Positions 1-10,058 of a stretch of DNA of 60,000 nt are shown in pieces. Source of the DNA: Polytrichum commune (Eukaryota > Streptophyta > Polytrichopsida > Polytrichales > Polytrichaceae); contig OX485803.1 in NCBI GenBank assembly GCA_950295325.1, positions 14,696,001 through 14,756,000 on the forward strand, in the 5' to 3' direction. The translations under genes and the position numbers were made by a program. The notes beneath the pieces are model-generated. The model was not told where the DNA came from. It worked only from the letters and a program-made list of their open reading frames with translations, and made no database searches. Each line of letters starts with the position of its first letter. Position 1 is the stretch's first letter.

Positions 1-2512
1 ACGTCCGCAATCGACAGCGTGGCCTTGGAATTTATAAAACTTTAACTACATCATCAAGTGTCTCAAAACAGAGTATGCCATCACAAATCTCCAGTTTCAC
101 GCTCATTGCATAGGATTAACCGTGCATTATAGATGAGTACTCTTACATTCAGCTGTACTTTCTACTGTGCACCTTTTGATGTAATATGTATGTACCCTTT
201 TAATGAAGTTGCTAACCACCTCCGATTTTGAGGTGGAAATTGAAACAAGCTGTGTCTCCATTTTGGTCTTCTCTTGGACATGCTATCTCAGCCCCACCTT
301 TATTGTTAGTGATAGCAGGCCCATGATTCCAAAGCATATTTCCTTCTTGCTCCAATTCAACTCCCACAAAGAATAACCATACATGCATGTACTTTTGCTA
401 AAGCTCATTTCTCAACCTATAAATGTCACTTCATATGTTAGGTTGGGATATGGTGAGCTGCTATGAAATATTTCCTCCAAGCCAGCATTCCAGAGTGATC
501 CTAGTTGTGATGATGCTCACGAGAATCCTTATGGTCCTGTTCAGGAGCTTGAGATGGGTTTATAGCAAGTTGCAGAAACTGGCCCATCACTTTGAATGCA
601 GGCCAAGCCTCCAGGGTTGAGGGCTTCACCTCTTGTGTAAAAGCCAATTTTACAAAATGAACTTTCACAATGTTTTAATCTTTTGGCAATGGAACCAATA
701 CCAAACATTGCGCACCAACTGCAATTGCACCAAATAGTCCCAGAGTGCAAGGATGATGAATTACACATCTTTATTGAACTTAAGAGATTAGACACTAGAC
801 CCTGGTCTTGATTAAAAAATACATTCATCCCAGGCTGAGTCTTAATTATCCTGGCCACATTAACCCTTCATGAATATTTCTATTTCATAGTTCATAAACA
901 ACTGGTTTCACCAGTATCTGTACGTTGCCTTTGACTAGATATCACTGGTTACGGTTAGCAAGCTCTTCCCAAAAAAAGATGAGCTAAGGATAGGAGTCAG
1001 AGAAAGTACAATGACTTTGAGTCCAGTCAATGCTTCCCAAGTTCAACAATCTATTTGTGACAGTACCACTGTTTCTGATAGAAGCCATCTGCGACACTCT
1101 AGCTTGAGAGTGGATACTTACCACAATTTCTTTGCTTTAAAAACCATTTTGGTGCTTGGACACCATAGGCTGCATACATGTAAACAGTCGATGGAACACT
1201 CATAACTAATACAAGTAGTGCCAAAAACATTTCCAAGCACCACCTGAAACCTACTGCAACAGGTGTGGAGCCCTCAACCAGCACAGCACGCAGCCTTTGC
1301 AACACTTGGTCTGGCAGTTCAGTGCAATGATTAAATCCAGTCACTTAGGAGTTACCTTAATCATCAGGTGTATTTCGTACAATTGCTCACTGCCAAGACC
1401 ATGACAATATTCACTGCAAAGTCATCACTTTACCTGGGAAAATGTCTTAACAATTATAATTCCTCTGGAGGAACCAATAGCTATATGTGAAGAGTAAATT
1501 CCCATCTATCATCAAGAGTCACCTCCTTTCCAGCAGATTCTACACTTCAGACTGTTATGTACAGAACAAGAGAAAGCCAGAAATTCATGGCCAGCCCCAA
1601 AACATGTTGGAATTTGTACTCAACAGGATCAGAAATGCAAAACACTCGAACAACTTCAATAAGCCCTGCTCAACTTCAGCAATGAATTAAGGGCAATCCA
1701 TGAAATTGACAGTAGGCAAGTGGCAACAAGTGTGGATCTTTATACTTTGTATGCTTCATGGTAAAGCACTGACAACTGAAGCTAAGGCACAAAACGCAAC
1801 CCTGCACAACGTGTTCCTGAATCCTGAAACACACATCAGAAGCTTCAGGTTGGAAGAACTCGCTAAAAAACAACTAACACAGGGCCAGTGCCTGCACCTG
1901 CACACACAGCAACAATCGCTGCCATCAAGACCTATTCAAGAGACTGCAACCTCTCCTGCCTTGCATCTGCTGTAGATTGCATCATCCCTGTTTGAAAGCA
2001 ATCCACAACATGAAGATCGTCCTGTTTGCTTGCACCTGCTGGCTGTGGTCACCTTCACCTGTCAGTCCAAAGGGCATGTTAACTATTGAACTCTGCGCTT
2101 AACCAGCAGAACTGGGATCCCTGCAACCTGCAGGTACACCTTGACACAACTGTGAGATGGTTGACCACAACTTTCCAAAACAGGCACCTGAATGTCTACA
2201 TTTGATAAGAGGACCTGTTCACCAGAAAGCAGTAGCATGATGCTCCCCTGATAGCTCACAAATCAAAAGGTGTTCATATCAATAGCAGCTAGACTGCTGC
2301 AGCACTGCAGTAATGCTGAACATTGCACCTATACCTGAGACCTGCGCACAAGCTCAGGTTTATGTCAGTAAACCCACAGATACTCTGCACAGACCAGTAT
2401 GCGCTCAGGGTGCGGCAGCTTGCAATGTGAAGCTTGACAATGACCTATACACAGGAAACTGTCCTGAAAGACTTGAGAAGGGTTTTGCAACACAAACCAC
2501 AGTGATTCCGCT
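1..2512. other. Intergenic / possible 3' flank of U2AF35, no gene recognised
   Basis: This AT-rich stretch lies downstream of the U2AF35 stop codon. Open frames here are short (up to about 105 codons), lie on both strands and show no recognisable domain. Part of it just below 2513 must be the 3' UTR of the minus-strand U2AF35 gene, but no polyadenylation site can be fixed by eye. I see no RNA gene or clear transposon end. Confidence 0.4.
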
Positions 2513-5238
2513 CTATTCGTCATTATAAGGCGAAGAATCTCTTGCTGGAGCCCTGGGGGAGCCAGCTGGCACATTTTCAGCAGCTTGACGCTCTTCTCGC
2601 TCACGATTCCACTGTTCAATTTTGGCTCGGCGCTCAGCTGAACCTTCACGGGCAGGGCTTCGGCCTCTCCTTGGAGGGGTCCTGCTTCGGCTTCTATCTC
2701 GCCTTCTGCCCCCATCTGAACGCCCACCCCTGCGATCATCAAACCTCCGTTCATCCCAATCCTCATATCGCCGGCCATACCCACGGCCCCCACCACCACG
2801 TCCACCCCGTCCTCGTCGTGGAGGTTCATAAAAGTCCCTGCACAATAAGACACAACCACACACAACTTCTCATGAGCTGAAGAGTACAATCGAAGAAACA
2901 AAACCTCCATATAACAAAATCCAATAACAAATGAAATCTAATCCATCTTTAATGTACATAAATGAGGTACTGAAGCACCAAGGAATGTGAATGTGGATGA
3001 ACCTGTCTCCATATCTTCGAGGACTTGCTGGACCACGGGCTTCACCTCGACCATAGGGTGAGTGACTTCGACTTCGGCTGCGCCTTCTATAGTTTCCAAA
3101 GAGCTTTCGTCGGAGCTCCCTGTACAGTCAAATAAGACATCAATGGGACATCAGCCTTTTAAGCATGCAATGACAAGTAGGTGTTTCCAAAACACACTGG
3201 TCTGCCCCAAGGTTTTGGAGGTAGGACTTATCCCTAACAACATATCAAAGAGTTGGAGCTCCAAACCCAATTGTGCACTATACAGTATACAATTTACTCG
3301 GAAGTTGAGAGGAACCATAAGACCAGCCATGAAGACAGTATAATAAGAAAGACAATGAAGATAGAAAAAATCTCCCTCTCTAAAACTATGTGCTTAACAC
3401 TGCCCAGCACAGGTATCACAGCAGGCTGATTTAAACACACCCTAGCACTTAAGATGTACCTTGAAATTTTTTTCAAATGCATGAAGTTGCAATAGCCTCC
3501 TCTGTTGCATGTGTTCTCCTCATATTGACGGCAGGTGGCTTCTCTAAAGTCTGTCACTGGAGAGAAGTCTAGGATGATTGGTCGCCCTGTGACATGTTAT
3601 ACGAGGAGAGGTAAGTCCACAAGTCATAAACATTGAAATAACATTACTGACTATCATCAGCTAGTGTCAAATTCTATACGCTGACAAGCAAGAAATACTA
3701 AATTCACTTTTTCCCACTAACATATTGAACTAAAAAAATCCCTCCACCAAACAACTCTTAATAACAGTCATAACATGTGGATAGACCTGCATAAAACCGC
3801 CCACTGAGAGCTGCAAGAGCAGCAGCAGCATGTTCCTCTTCCCGGAACTTCACATATACATTCCCGATCTGTTGAGAGAAATAACCACTGTCAAATGCTG
3901 GTATTCATTGCAGAATATCAAGTGTAATCCTTTGAAAGCAGGGAAATCCCAATCCAGCACAATGTAAGTAGCAACAAAAGCAAACAAGATGTTCTGCTAT
4001 ATAAACTGGCCCTGAAGATTACCATATGATCGGCCAGATTGTCGCACACATTGAGGTTCTCAATCTCTCCATACTTGCTGAGTTCCTCAAAAATATCTTC
4101 ATAAAAGTCCTGAAACCATCCATTTGCACCTGGTCCGTAAGCAATTCAAAACCTACCAAAGCTAAACAAATCAAAACAAAAATTGCATAGAATTCAAAAC
4201 AGCACCTCATAACAATAACCCCCGTGGCAACACTCATAGTAGTAGTCAGGCCAAGAAGTTTAGCTGACATGTTTATTCCTGATTGGACATTATCACCCGT
4301 AAATGATGACCATGCCATGGCTCTGACCACTACATCCGGTAATGGATATGTCTCGTCCTTCCATTGGCCATTGGCTGTAGTAGGCACTTATTACCTCCCT
4401 CACCACAACCCCAGTTTGTTAGGTTGGGCACCTACTCCAGCATGTGGCAAAGCTCCTCGCATACACTACTTAGTTCCTAGTTCGTAGTGCGTAGTGGTCA
4501 GACCAAGCAATATTTCTCACATATTTATTCTTGAATTTTATTCTTGATTGACGCAAGTAGCACAACACCACCCGGAAGCGATGAACTTGCCATGGCCTGA
4601 CCACTGCGTGGGTCCTGTAATACACATGTGTCACCATTCGCCGAAAGGTACCCAACACCTACCTCACCATCGTCACCGCCACTAACACAGCTCAATAGGT
4701 TGGGCACTTCCTACAGCCCTTGGCAGGTTCCTCGCATCCATCACCTATAACCTATACCTAGTTCATACAAAAATACTTTGCACGCGTCCCGTTTGGACTC
4801 TGTATTGCACTCAGTAGCCCCTTCCAACAAAAGCAACATCGTACGTAGTCTCGTTACATTGAAGCTAACAAGTGACGTGGTCCTCTCGACAAAACGGAAA
4901 ACCCTTGTATGCCGTCCTTTCCAACAAAAAACACTCAAGCATGCTAAAAAGTTATTGGAAACCGTGAAAACTACAAAAACAAAACAACCAACCTCAAAGT
5001 GCTCCTGCAATTTGCGAGGATCCGACTGTTGGATGTTTCCATGCTGATCCACGCCGCCGTGAAATCCAGCGTCTGGAGATTGGTACATGTTGGCGAGCAG
5101 CAGCGTCTGACTTGCTGTTGGCCGATTGTGAAGACGGGAGCAGCGGTCGCCATGCCGGCACACTCCAATCTTGAAATAAAAAGGACAATTGACTCGATCT
5201 TTCTCGGTTCCAAAGATGGAAGCGAGATGCTCCGCCAT
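2513..5238 (-). CDS. U2AF35: U2AF35, small subunit of the U2 snRNP auxiliary factor (six coding exons)
   Basis: This nuclear pre-mRNA splicing factor recognises the AG at 3' splice sites as a heterodimer with the large subunit U2AF65. Coding exons on the minus strand are 5238-4993, 4109-4023, 3868-3787, 3586-3460, 3119-3003 and 2837-2513. All introns are GT-AG and the joined frame is 984 nt (327 aa plus stop). The order is CCCH zinc finger 1 (C18, C27, C33, H37), the U2AF-homology RRM-like domain (about 40-150), CCCH zinc finger 2 (C157, C165, C171, H175), then an arginine-rich tail with RS dipeptides and an RGG-like stretch. Near the C-terminus is [15 protein letters not shown], a motif I know from plant U2AF35. 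The start [10 protein letters not shown] matches plant homologues. Length is slightly above the 280-300 aa typical of flowering plants because of the longer tail. The first two exons keep features (HNRPTASQT) closer to the animal form. No damage is visible, so it looks functional. Confidence 0.95.
4236..4740. repeat. Diverged ~250-bp tandem duplication in U2AF35 intron 1
   Basis: Two neighbouring segments, about 4236-4486 and 4487-4740, align along their length. Shared landmarks in the same order are GTCAG(G/A)CCAAG, ATTTATTC or GTTTATTC, CTGACCACT(A/G)C, GGTTGGGCAC and TTCCTCGCATCCA or CTCCTCGCATACA. Identity looks like 65-75 percent. The unit lies inside the 883-bp first intron and has no coding potential. 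Confidence 0.6.
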
Positions 5239-6185
5239 GATGGCTAGGCTCAACGCAGCCAAACCCTCGCTCGCGCCCTCCTCGTCGCAAACCCTAAACA
5301 ACTCAACTGGCAAATGCAACGTCGAGCATACACACCTTGGCAAGAGTCCACCACATTGCCCTATCGATGAATGTACATATGGATGAAATTAGATGTGATG
5401 ATACGAAACATCCAGTACATTCATAGCAGCCTCATGCCCTAATCACACCAAACTTTCCTTCCAGTTCCAGCCATGAAATTGTTGGGGATTGTGTTCAAAA
5501 ATATGTGTTGGCCCACCACTTTTCACATTGTTACAACCCGAGAGGGTGAGGGATGATGCCAGAAGTGGTTGGTGTGATCAGCTCCTTAATTAATTTTATG
5601 TTGGTTACACCAGTGTTGTATTAGTATATGGTCTAGCCCAATGTACAAGCATTGGTATATCATGGCAATGGTATGTGAGAACATACATGTATGGTATGTG
5701 CAAACCTGATATCTTGCCAAAAAACATACATGTCAAGGTACGTTGCTTTGTAACACTTGGGTCCATAACATACCTAGCATAGTATGCCCTCACAAATGCT
5801 CAAGTTGAAACTATTACTACGGATTACATATCTTGGGAATTGCCTAGGTAGGAGTGTTTATAATTTATTTTGACAACCTATGATAAATAAGAAAGAAATA
5901 AATAAATTTATGGTGATAAATCCTTCTTCTTAGGAAGTAATATTAGTTGGATGTGTGGGCAGGTGCACACAATATAGGTTATTATGATGAAGATGCAAGT
6001 GGACATAATGACGTGAATCAATTTTGGAGTGAGCAAAATGGTTGAGATAGTAAATTGAAAAGTGCCATTTTTAAAAGAAAATTTAGATGTCAATTGACTT
6101 TTGATTTTGTTTTTGAAAACATCACGTGACACTTTGGGTCAAACTGATCTTGCAAACCTCATCCAAGAAAGCAGGAAAGAGATGT
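5239..6185. other. Upstream region of U2AF35, no further gene seen
   Basis: The part next to 5238 must hold the promoter and 5' UTR of U2AF35. I cannot place a TATA box or transcription start with confidence. The rest is AT-rich with short open frames on both strands and no recognised domain. Confidence 0.35.
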
Positions 6186-7045
6186 CCTCCACTTTATTAC
6201 ACCTCACATGATAACATGTATATAAATGACCATAGGCATACTTCACATATGAGCCCAAGCAATGAGAAATTTTCAATTTTCAATTAGTTTATTTTATTGC
6301 TTTACTTACATGTCTTTTAAGGAAGAAATCGAATAATTTTCATTGCTTGGGCTCATATGTGAAGTATGCCTATTGTCATTCATATACAATAATCTCCCGC
6401 TTAAGTACGCACTTTGAACCGGAACCATTGATGTGCACTTAACCCCTTTAAATAGGGACCGGAGTTTCTATCTATCTATCTGTGCACTTAGTTGGTAGGT
6501 GCGTACTTTACAGATTTTCATCGAACCAGAAGAAATGAGCGGTTTTTTAAATACCGATGACGCAAACAACGAAGAATATTATGTTGTTACGTTAGAGGAC
6601 GTTGATGAAGCTCTGAAAACAATGCGAATTGAAGAAGAAACCACCTACCGTTGACAAAATCCAACCTATTGAGACATTTGCTGAATCTGAAAGTGTTACC
6701 AACTTCAAAGGCTTTGAAGCTCTACACAACACTGTCCTCGATGTCGACGACCAATTCCTTTGCTCCGATGTTCAAACGGAAGTTGGACAAATGTATGATG
6801 AATTGCGACGATCGTTTGATTGAGACGTTTCAACGAAATATTAACAAACTGACATTGAATGTCAAGCATAAAAAAATCATGCATTTGCGACAAATGACTC
6901 TCTACATGACATGTTCAAACAATGAAGCATGAACCTTGATTTTTGTCAAAAGAATTGCACACTTAACCGGGATGCGTACTTAAACAGGTGCATATTTATG
7001 CGGGAGATTACTGTGCATGTAATCGTGTGAGGTGCCATAAAGAGG
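6186..7045. mobile_element. Foldback element interrupted by a TA-flanked transposon
   Basis: Left arm 6186-6265 pairs with 6340-6391 continued at 7009-7045. The inner 32 bp (6234-6265 versus 6340-6371) are perfectly inverted. The arm symmetry continues across the second transposon only if 6392-7008 plus one TA are removed, which shows that the foldback existed before the insertion. No coding capacity is seen in the 74-bp loop. It could be a MITE or a hairpin-forming non-coding locus. Confidence 0.7.
6392..7008. mobile_element. TA-target transposon, pogo/Tigger-like remnant, 617 bp
   Basis: Ends are inverted: ATCTCCCGCTTAAGTACGCAC on the left matches the reverse complement of the right end at about 80 percent over 21 bp. 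TA dinucleotides flank both sides (6390-6391 and 7009-7010), the target of Tc1/mariner/pogo elements. Inside are acidic open frames, 6535-6654 (39 aa, starts MSGFLNTDDANNEEYYVV) and a shifted frame continuing to about 6823 (TVDKIQPIETFAESESV). Their character resembles the acidic C-terminal tail of Tigger/pogo transposases, but the DDE catalytic core is missing. The assignment to that superfamily is inference. Confidence 0.6.
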
Positions 7046-7119
7046 TTGATGATCAGTGCAGGGATACTGTCTCAGTTGCTTTAGATAACGGTATCCCTGC
7101 ACTGATCATCAACCTCTTT
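7039..7119. repeat. Perfect 28-bp inverted repeat with 25-nt loop (miRNA-like hairpin)
   Basis: Arm 7039-7066 (begins AAAGAGGTTGATGATCAG) is the exact reverse complement of 7092-7119, with a 25-nt loop. The size fits a plant pri-miRNA hairpin or a short foldback transposon. Perfect pairing suggests a recent origin. No expression evidence is available from sequence. Confidence 0.6.
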
Positions 7120-7567
7120 TTAAAGCATATGTGTTATGGCTATGTATACTACTTGGGTGTTGTGACAAAATCAACTAATGACAACCAAGCAGAGAAAACT
7201 CTCAAAAACCCTAAACCCTAAACCCTTAACCGACATCCAGCAGAGAATCAGATGGGGTAAAATGGACATGTTTCGTAGAAAGAAACTCTTTCAAGCATTC
7301 ATCAAGAATCTCCAGTGCTCCACTATCTTGTAGATGCGTGCAAGTTGGGTCTAAGTTATACAAATGGCACACATTTGCACAAGATCCCACTGCTAACATG
7401 TGCCTGCATGCCAGATCACAAAGAGCCCTCGATGAAAATTGCAGCTAGCCCTGGAGATGCTCCAGATTTTGAAGACGGCCGGCATTCTTCTTGAAAACAG
7501 ATAATCAACCACTGGCCAGTCCACTGCGCAAGTTCTATGAGACCATGTGAATAAGAAACTAGCTTGC

Positions 7568-7603
<36 letters not shown>

Positions 7604-7963
7604 AGATTGTTTCATGCACACCACACCTTGAATGTGTGAGTCGTGTAAGCGTTCTTGTATATTAGTAATTCAACAAGGTCTGCAATGATTCTTCGTACAA
7701 ATTCACGTTGATAGACTCTGCAAAACTGCATTCATGAAAAGATAAGGTACAATCAGTTTGATGGTATACGACTTGGCATGAACAAAATAAACATACACTC
7801 GTTACGTATAGGAAGGTAGCAAAAGGCTCTTTCTGGCCAAAGGGGACCCTGGAATGTGTATGCAGGCTTTCATCAAAGTTGCAACCAAGAGCATTTGTGT
7901 TGATTGTGAGATGGACTATACAGGCATAATGAGATTACATCAAGAATAGGCTCTTTCTAGGTA
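7120..7963. other. Intergenic, includes a (TG)n microsatellite and telomere-like motifs
   Basis: A short run of plant-type telomere motif (CCCTAAA, about two and a half units) lies at 7207-7229, and a (TG)n microsatellite at about 7569-7601. No gene is recognised. Confidence 0.5.
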
Positions 7964-8679
7964 CAGTCTACACTCGTTTATACGACACCCTCGATATTAC
8001 GACACATTTTTTGCGAGACCAAAGTTTCTAGTTCAAAAGTCCCTCTTTTATATGACTACGACACTCGATGATGCGGCTTTTCGAATCTTCGTTTTGTCAT
8101 ATTAAAGAGGTAGTTCATGCTAAAATTCTTTTCAACTATGTTATGTACATTTAAAATGCATCCATTTTCATTTGGGAACTACTTGGGAACTTCGCTTACC
8201 ATTGGGAACTTAATGAGAACTAGGATTACTAGAGCAAAATGGACATGATTAGGGTTAGAGTGGCCTCCTGCCTAGTATGTTGCTAAACGTCATGCATCCT
8301 TGTTGTCTAGTTTCTTATTAGAGAACTCTTTATATTTTGGTGTTAATGAAATTATTAGTTTTCAAAAGTTAGTAGAGAATTTAGATAAGATGACAGTTGC
8401 TAACTTGGGTAGGCAACACTAGATATCTTTGGACTCCTATTTCAAGAGTTCTTGAATGTACTTGTATTTGTTTGAAGTTATAAGTTATTATTTCATACTG
8501 TCTATATTGCTTAAACTTGTTGTGTGTATATATATTTTAAGCTCATGCTACTTATGTTTTCGTATTCCCTCGATAATACGACAACTTTACGCCATTTGTC
8601 ATATTAATGAGAAGATGACACCTCGATAATATGACTTTTTTGTGTTCCCCAAACGTGTCATACTAAAGAGGGAGAACAG
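7964..8679. mobile_element. pogo/Tigger-like non-autonomous element, copy 1 (716 bp)
   Basis: It begins CAGTCTACACTCGTTTATAC and ends GTCATACTAAAGAGGGAGAACAG. The ends are imperfect inverted repeats and TA flanks both sides (7962-7963, 8680-8681). Sub-terminal blocks repeat the same ACGACAC / CTCGATAATA.GAC theme several times. It is homologous over its whole length to 8999-9752. No transposase frame is present. Confidence 0.65.
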
Positions 8680-8998
8680 TAGATGAATGCAACGCAACCT
8701 ATGGTCTATTGAGTCTTTGTCACAACGTTCAAAATCCTCAACTCGGCCATTTTTCACATATCGAGCACAATTCACAACTGCCATTGTGAGGTGGTTTTCT
8801 ATGCAGTATGATGTCCCCATGTGTGATGGGCCATTGGTCAACATTGAATCTCAACACTATCCATAGCCTATTGTTTAAGCACATCTTCATTGCTTGATCT
8901 AACCTTAACGTCTCATGTAACTTAACAGACAACTCCAAAATTAAGAGAGAAGAAAAGAGAAACAAAATTGAACAATATTTGAATCATATAGTACAGTA

Positions 8999-9752
8999 CA
9001 GTCTAACCTCGTTTATACAACACCCTCAATATTACGACACAATTTTGTGAGACCAAATTTTTTTAGTTCAGAACTCCCTCTTTTATACGACTACGACACT
9101 CGATAATGTGACATTTAGAATCTCCGTTTTGTCATATACAAGAGGTAGTTAATGTTTAAAAAACTTTCATTTATGTTATGTACATCTAAAATACATCCAT
9201 TTTCACTTGGGAACTACTTGGGAACTTCACTTATCATTGGGAACTTAATGATACTAAGGTTACTAATGTAGAATGGACATGGTTAGGGTTAGAGTGGCCT
9301 CTTGCCTAGTATGTTGCTTTGTACACGGGTGATGTAGTATCACTAAAATATGGATGCTAAAAGTAATGCATCATTGTTGTCTAGTTTCTCATTAAAGAAC
9401 TCTTTTATGTTTTGGTGTTAATGAAATTATTAGTTTTCAAAAGTTAGTAGGGAGTATAGATAAGATGACAAATGCTAAGTCAAGTAGGCAACACCAAAGA
9501 TCTTTGGACTCTTATTTCAAGAATTCTTGAGAATATTTGTATTTGTTTGGAGATATAAGTTATTATTTCATACCAGCTATACTGCTTAAACTCATTGTAT
9601 ATATTTTGAAACTCATATTACTTATGTTTTCGTATTCGCTCAATAATATGACAACTTTACGTCATTTGCCATATCAATGAGAAGACAGCACCTTGATAAT
9701 ACAACTTTTTTGTGTTTCCCTAATGTGTCATACTAAAGGGGGAGAACAACAG
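8999..9752. mobile_element. pogo/Tigger-like non-autonomous element, copy 2 (~754 bp)
   Basis: It has the same organisation and direction as 7964-8679. The left end CAGTCTAACCTCG has TA in front (8997-8998); the right end near 9752 is less clear. Shared internal landmarks include TGGGAACTACTTGGGAAC and GTTTTCAAAAGTTAGTAG. Its left end matches the 30335-31315 element (CAGTCTAACCT). Confidence 0.6.
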
Positions 9753-9845
9753 CTTAATCTCAACGATTCAAGACAGGTCATTTGAGTTATTTAATTCAAT
9801 GGGACTTTTCGACATGAATTGGTCCCCTATCATTTCCTATTGGTT

Positions 9846-10058
9846 GATCTCAATACTAGAGAGAGAGATAGAGAGATGGTTGCTCTCAATACTAGAGAGA
9901 GAGTTCTTGAATAGATCTAGGCTTATTTCTAAACCTAGTCTTTTCATGATCTTAATACTAGAGAGAGAGATAGAGAGATGGTTGCTCTCAATACTAGAGA
10001 GAGAGAGAGAGTTCTTGAATAGATCTAGGCTTATTTCTAAACCTAGTCTTTTCATGAT
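9846..10058. repeat. ~107-bp tandem duplication with GA-rich core
   Basis: Unit 9846-9950 is repeated almost exactly at 9951-10058. Each unit has AATACTAGAGAGAGAGATAG, then GTTCTTGAATAGATCTAGGC, ending CTTTTCATGAT. The only clear difference is the number of GA dinucleotides. The open frame across it (9799-10164) is a by-product of the repeat. Confidence 0.8.

Noticed and set aside
2542-2880. 112-codon plus-strand frame with His-rich end
   Set aside because: Opposite-strand shadow of the same exon.
2365-2910. 181-codon minus-strand frame over the last U2AF35 exon
   Set aside because: It is a shifted-frame shadow of the RS/RGG exon. The real frame ends at 2513 and carries the plant U2AF35 C-terminal motif.
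7207-7229. CCCTAAA telomere-type repeats
   Set aside because: Only about two and a half units; too short for an interstitial telomere, though it is compatible with a plant-type genome.
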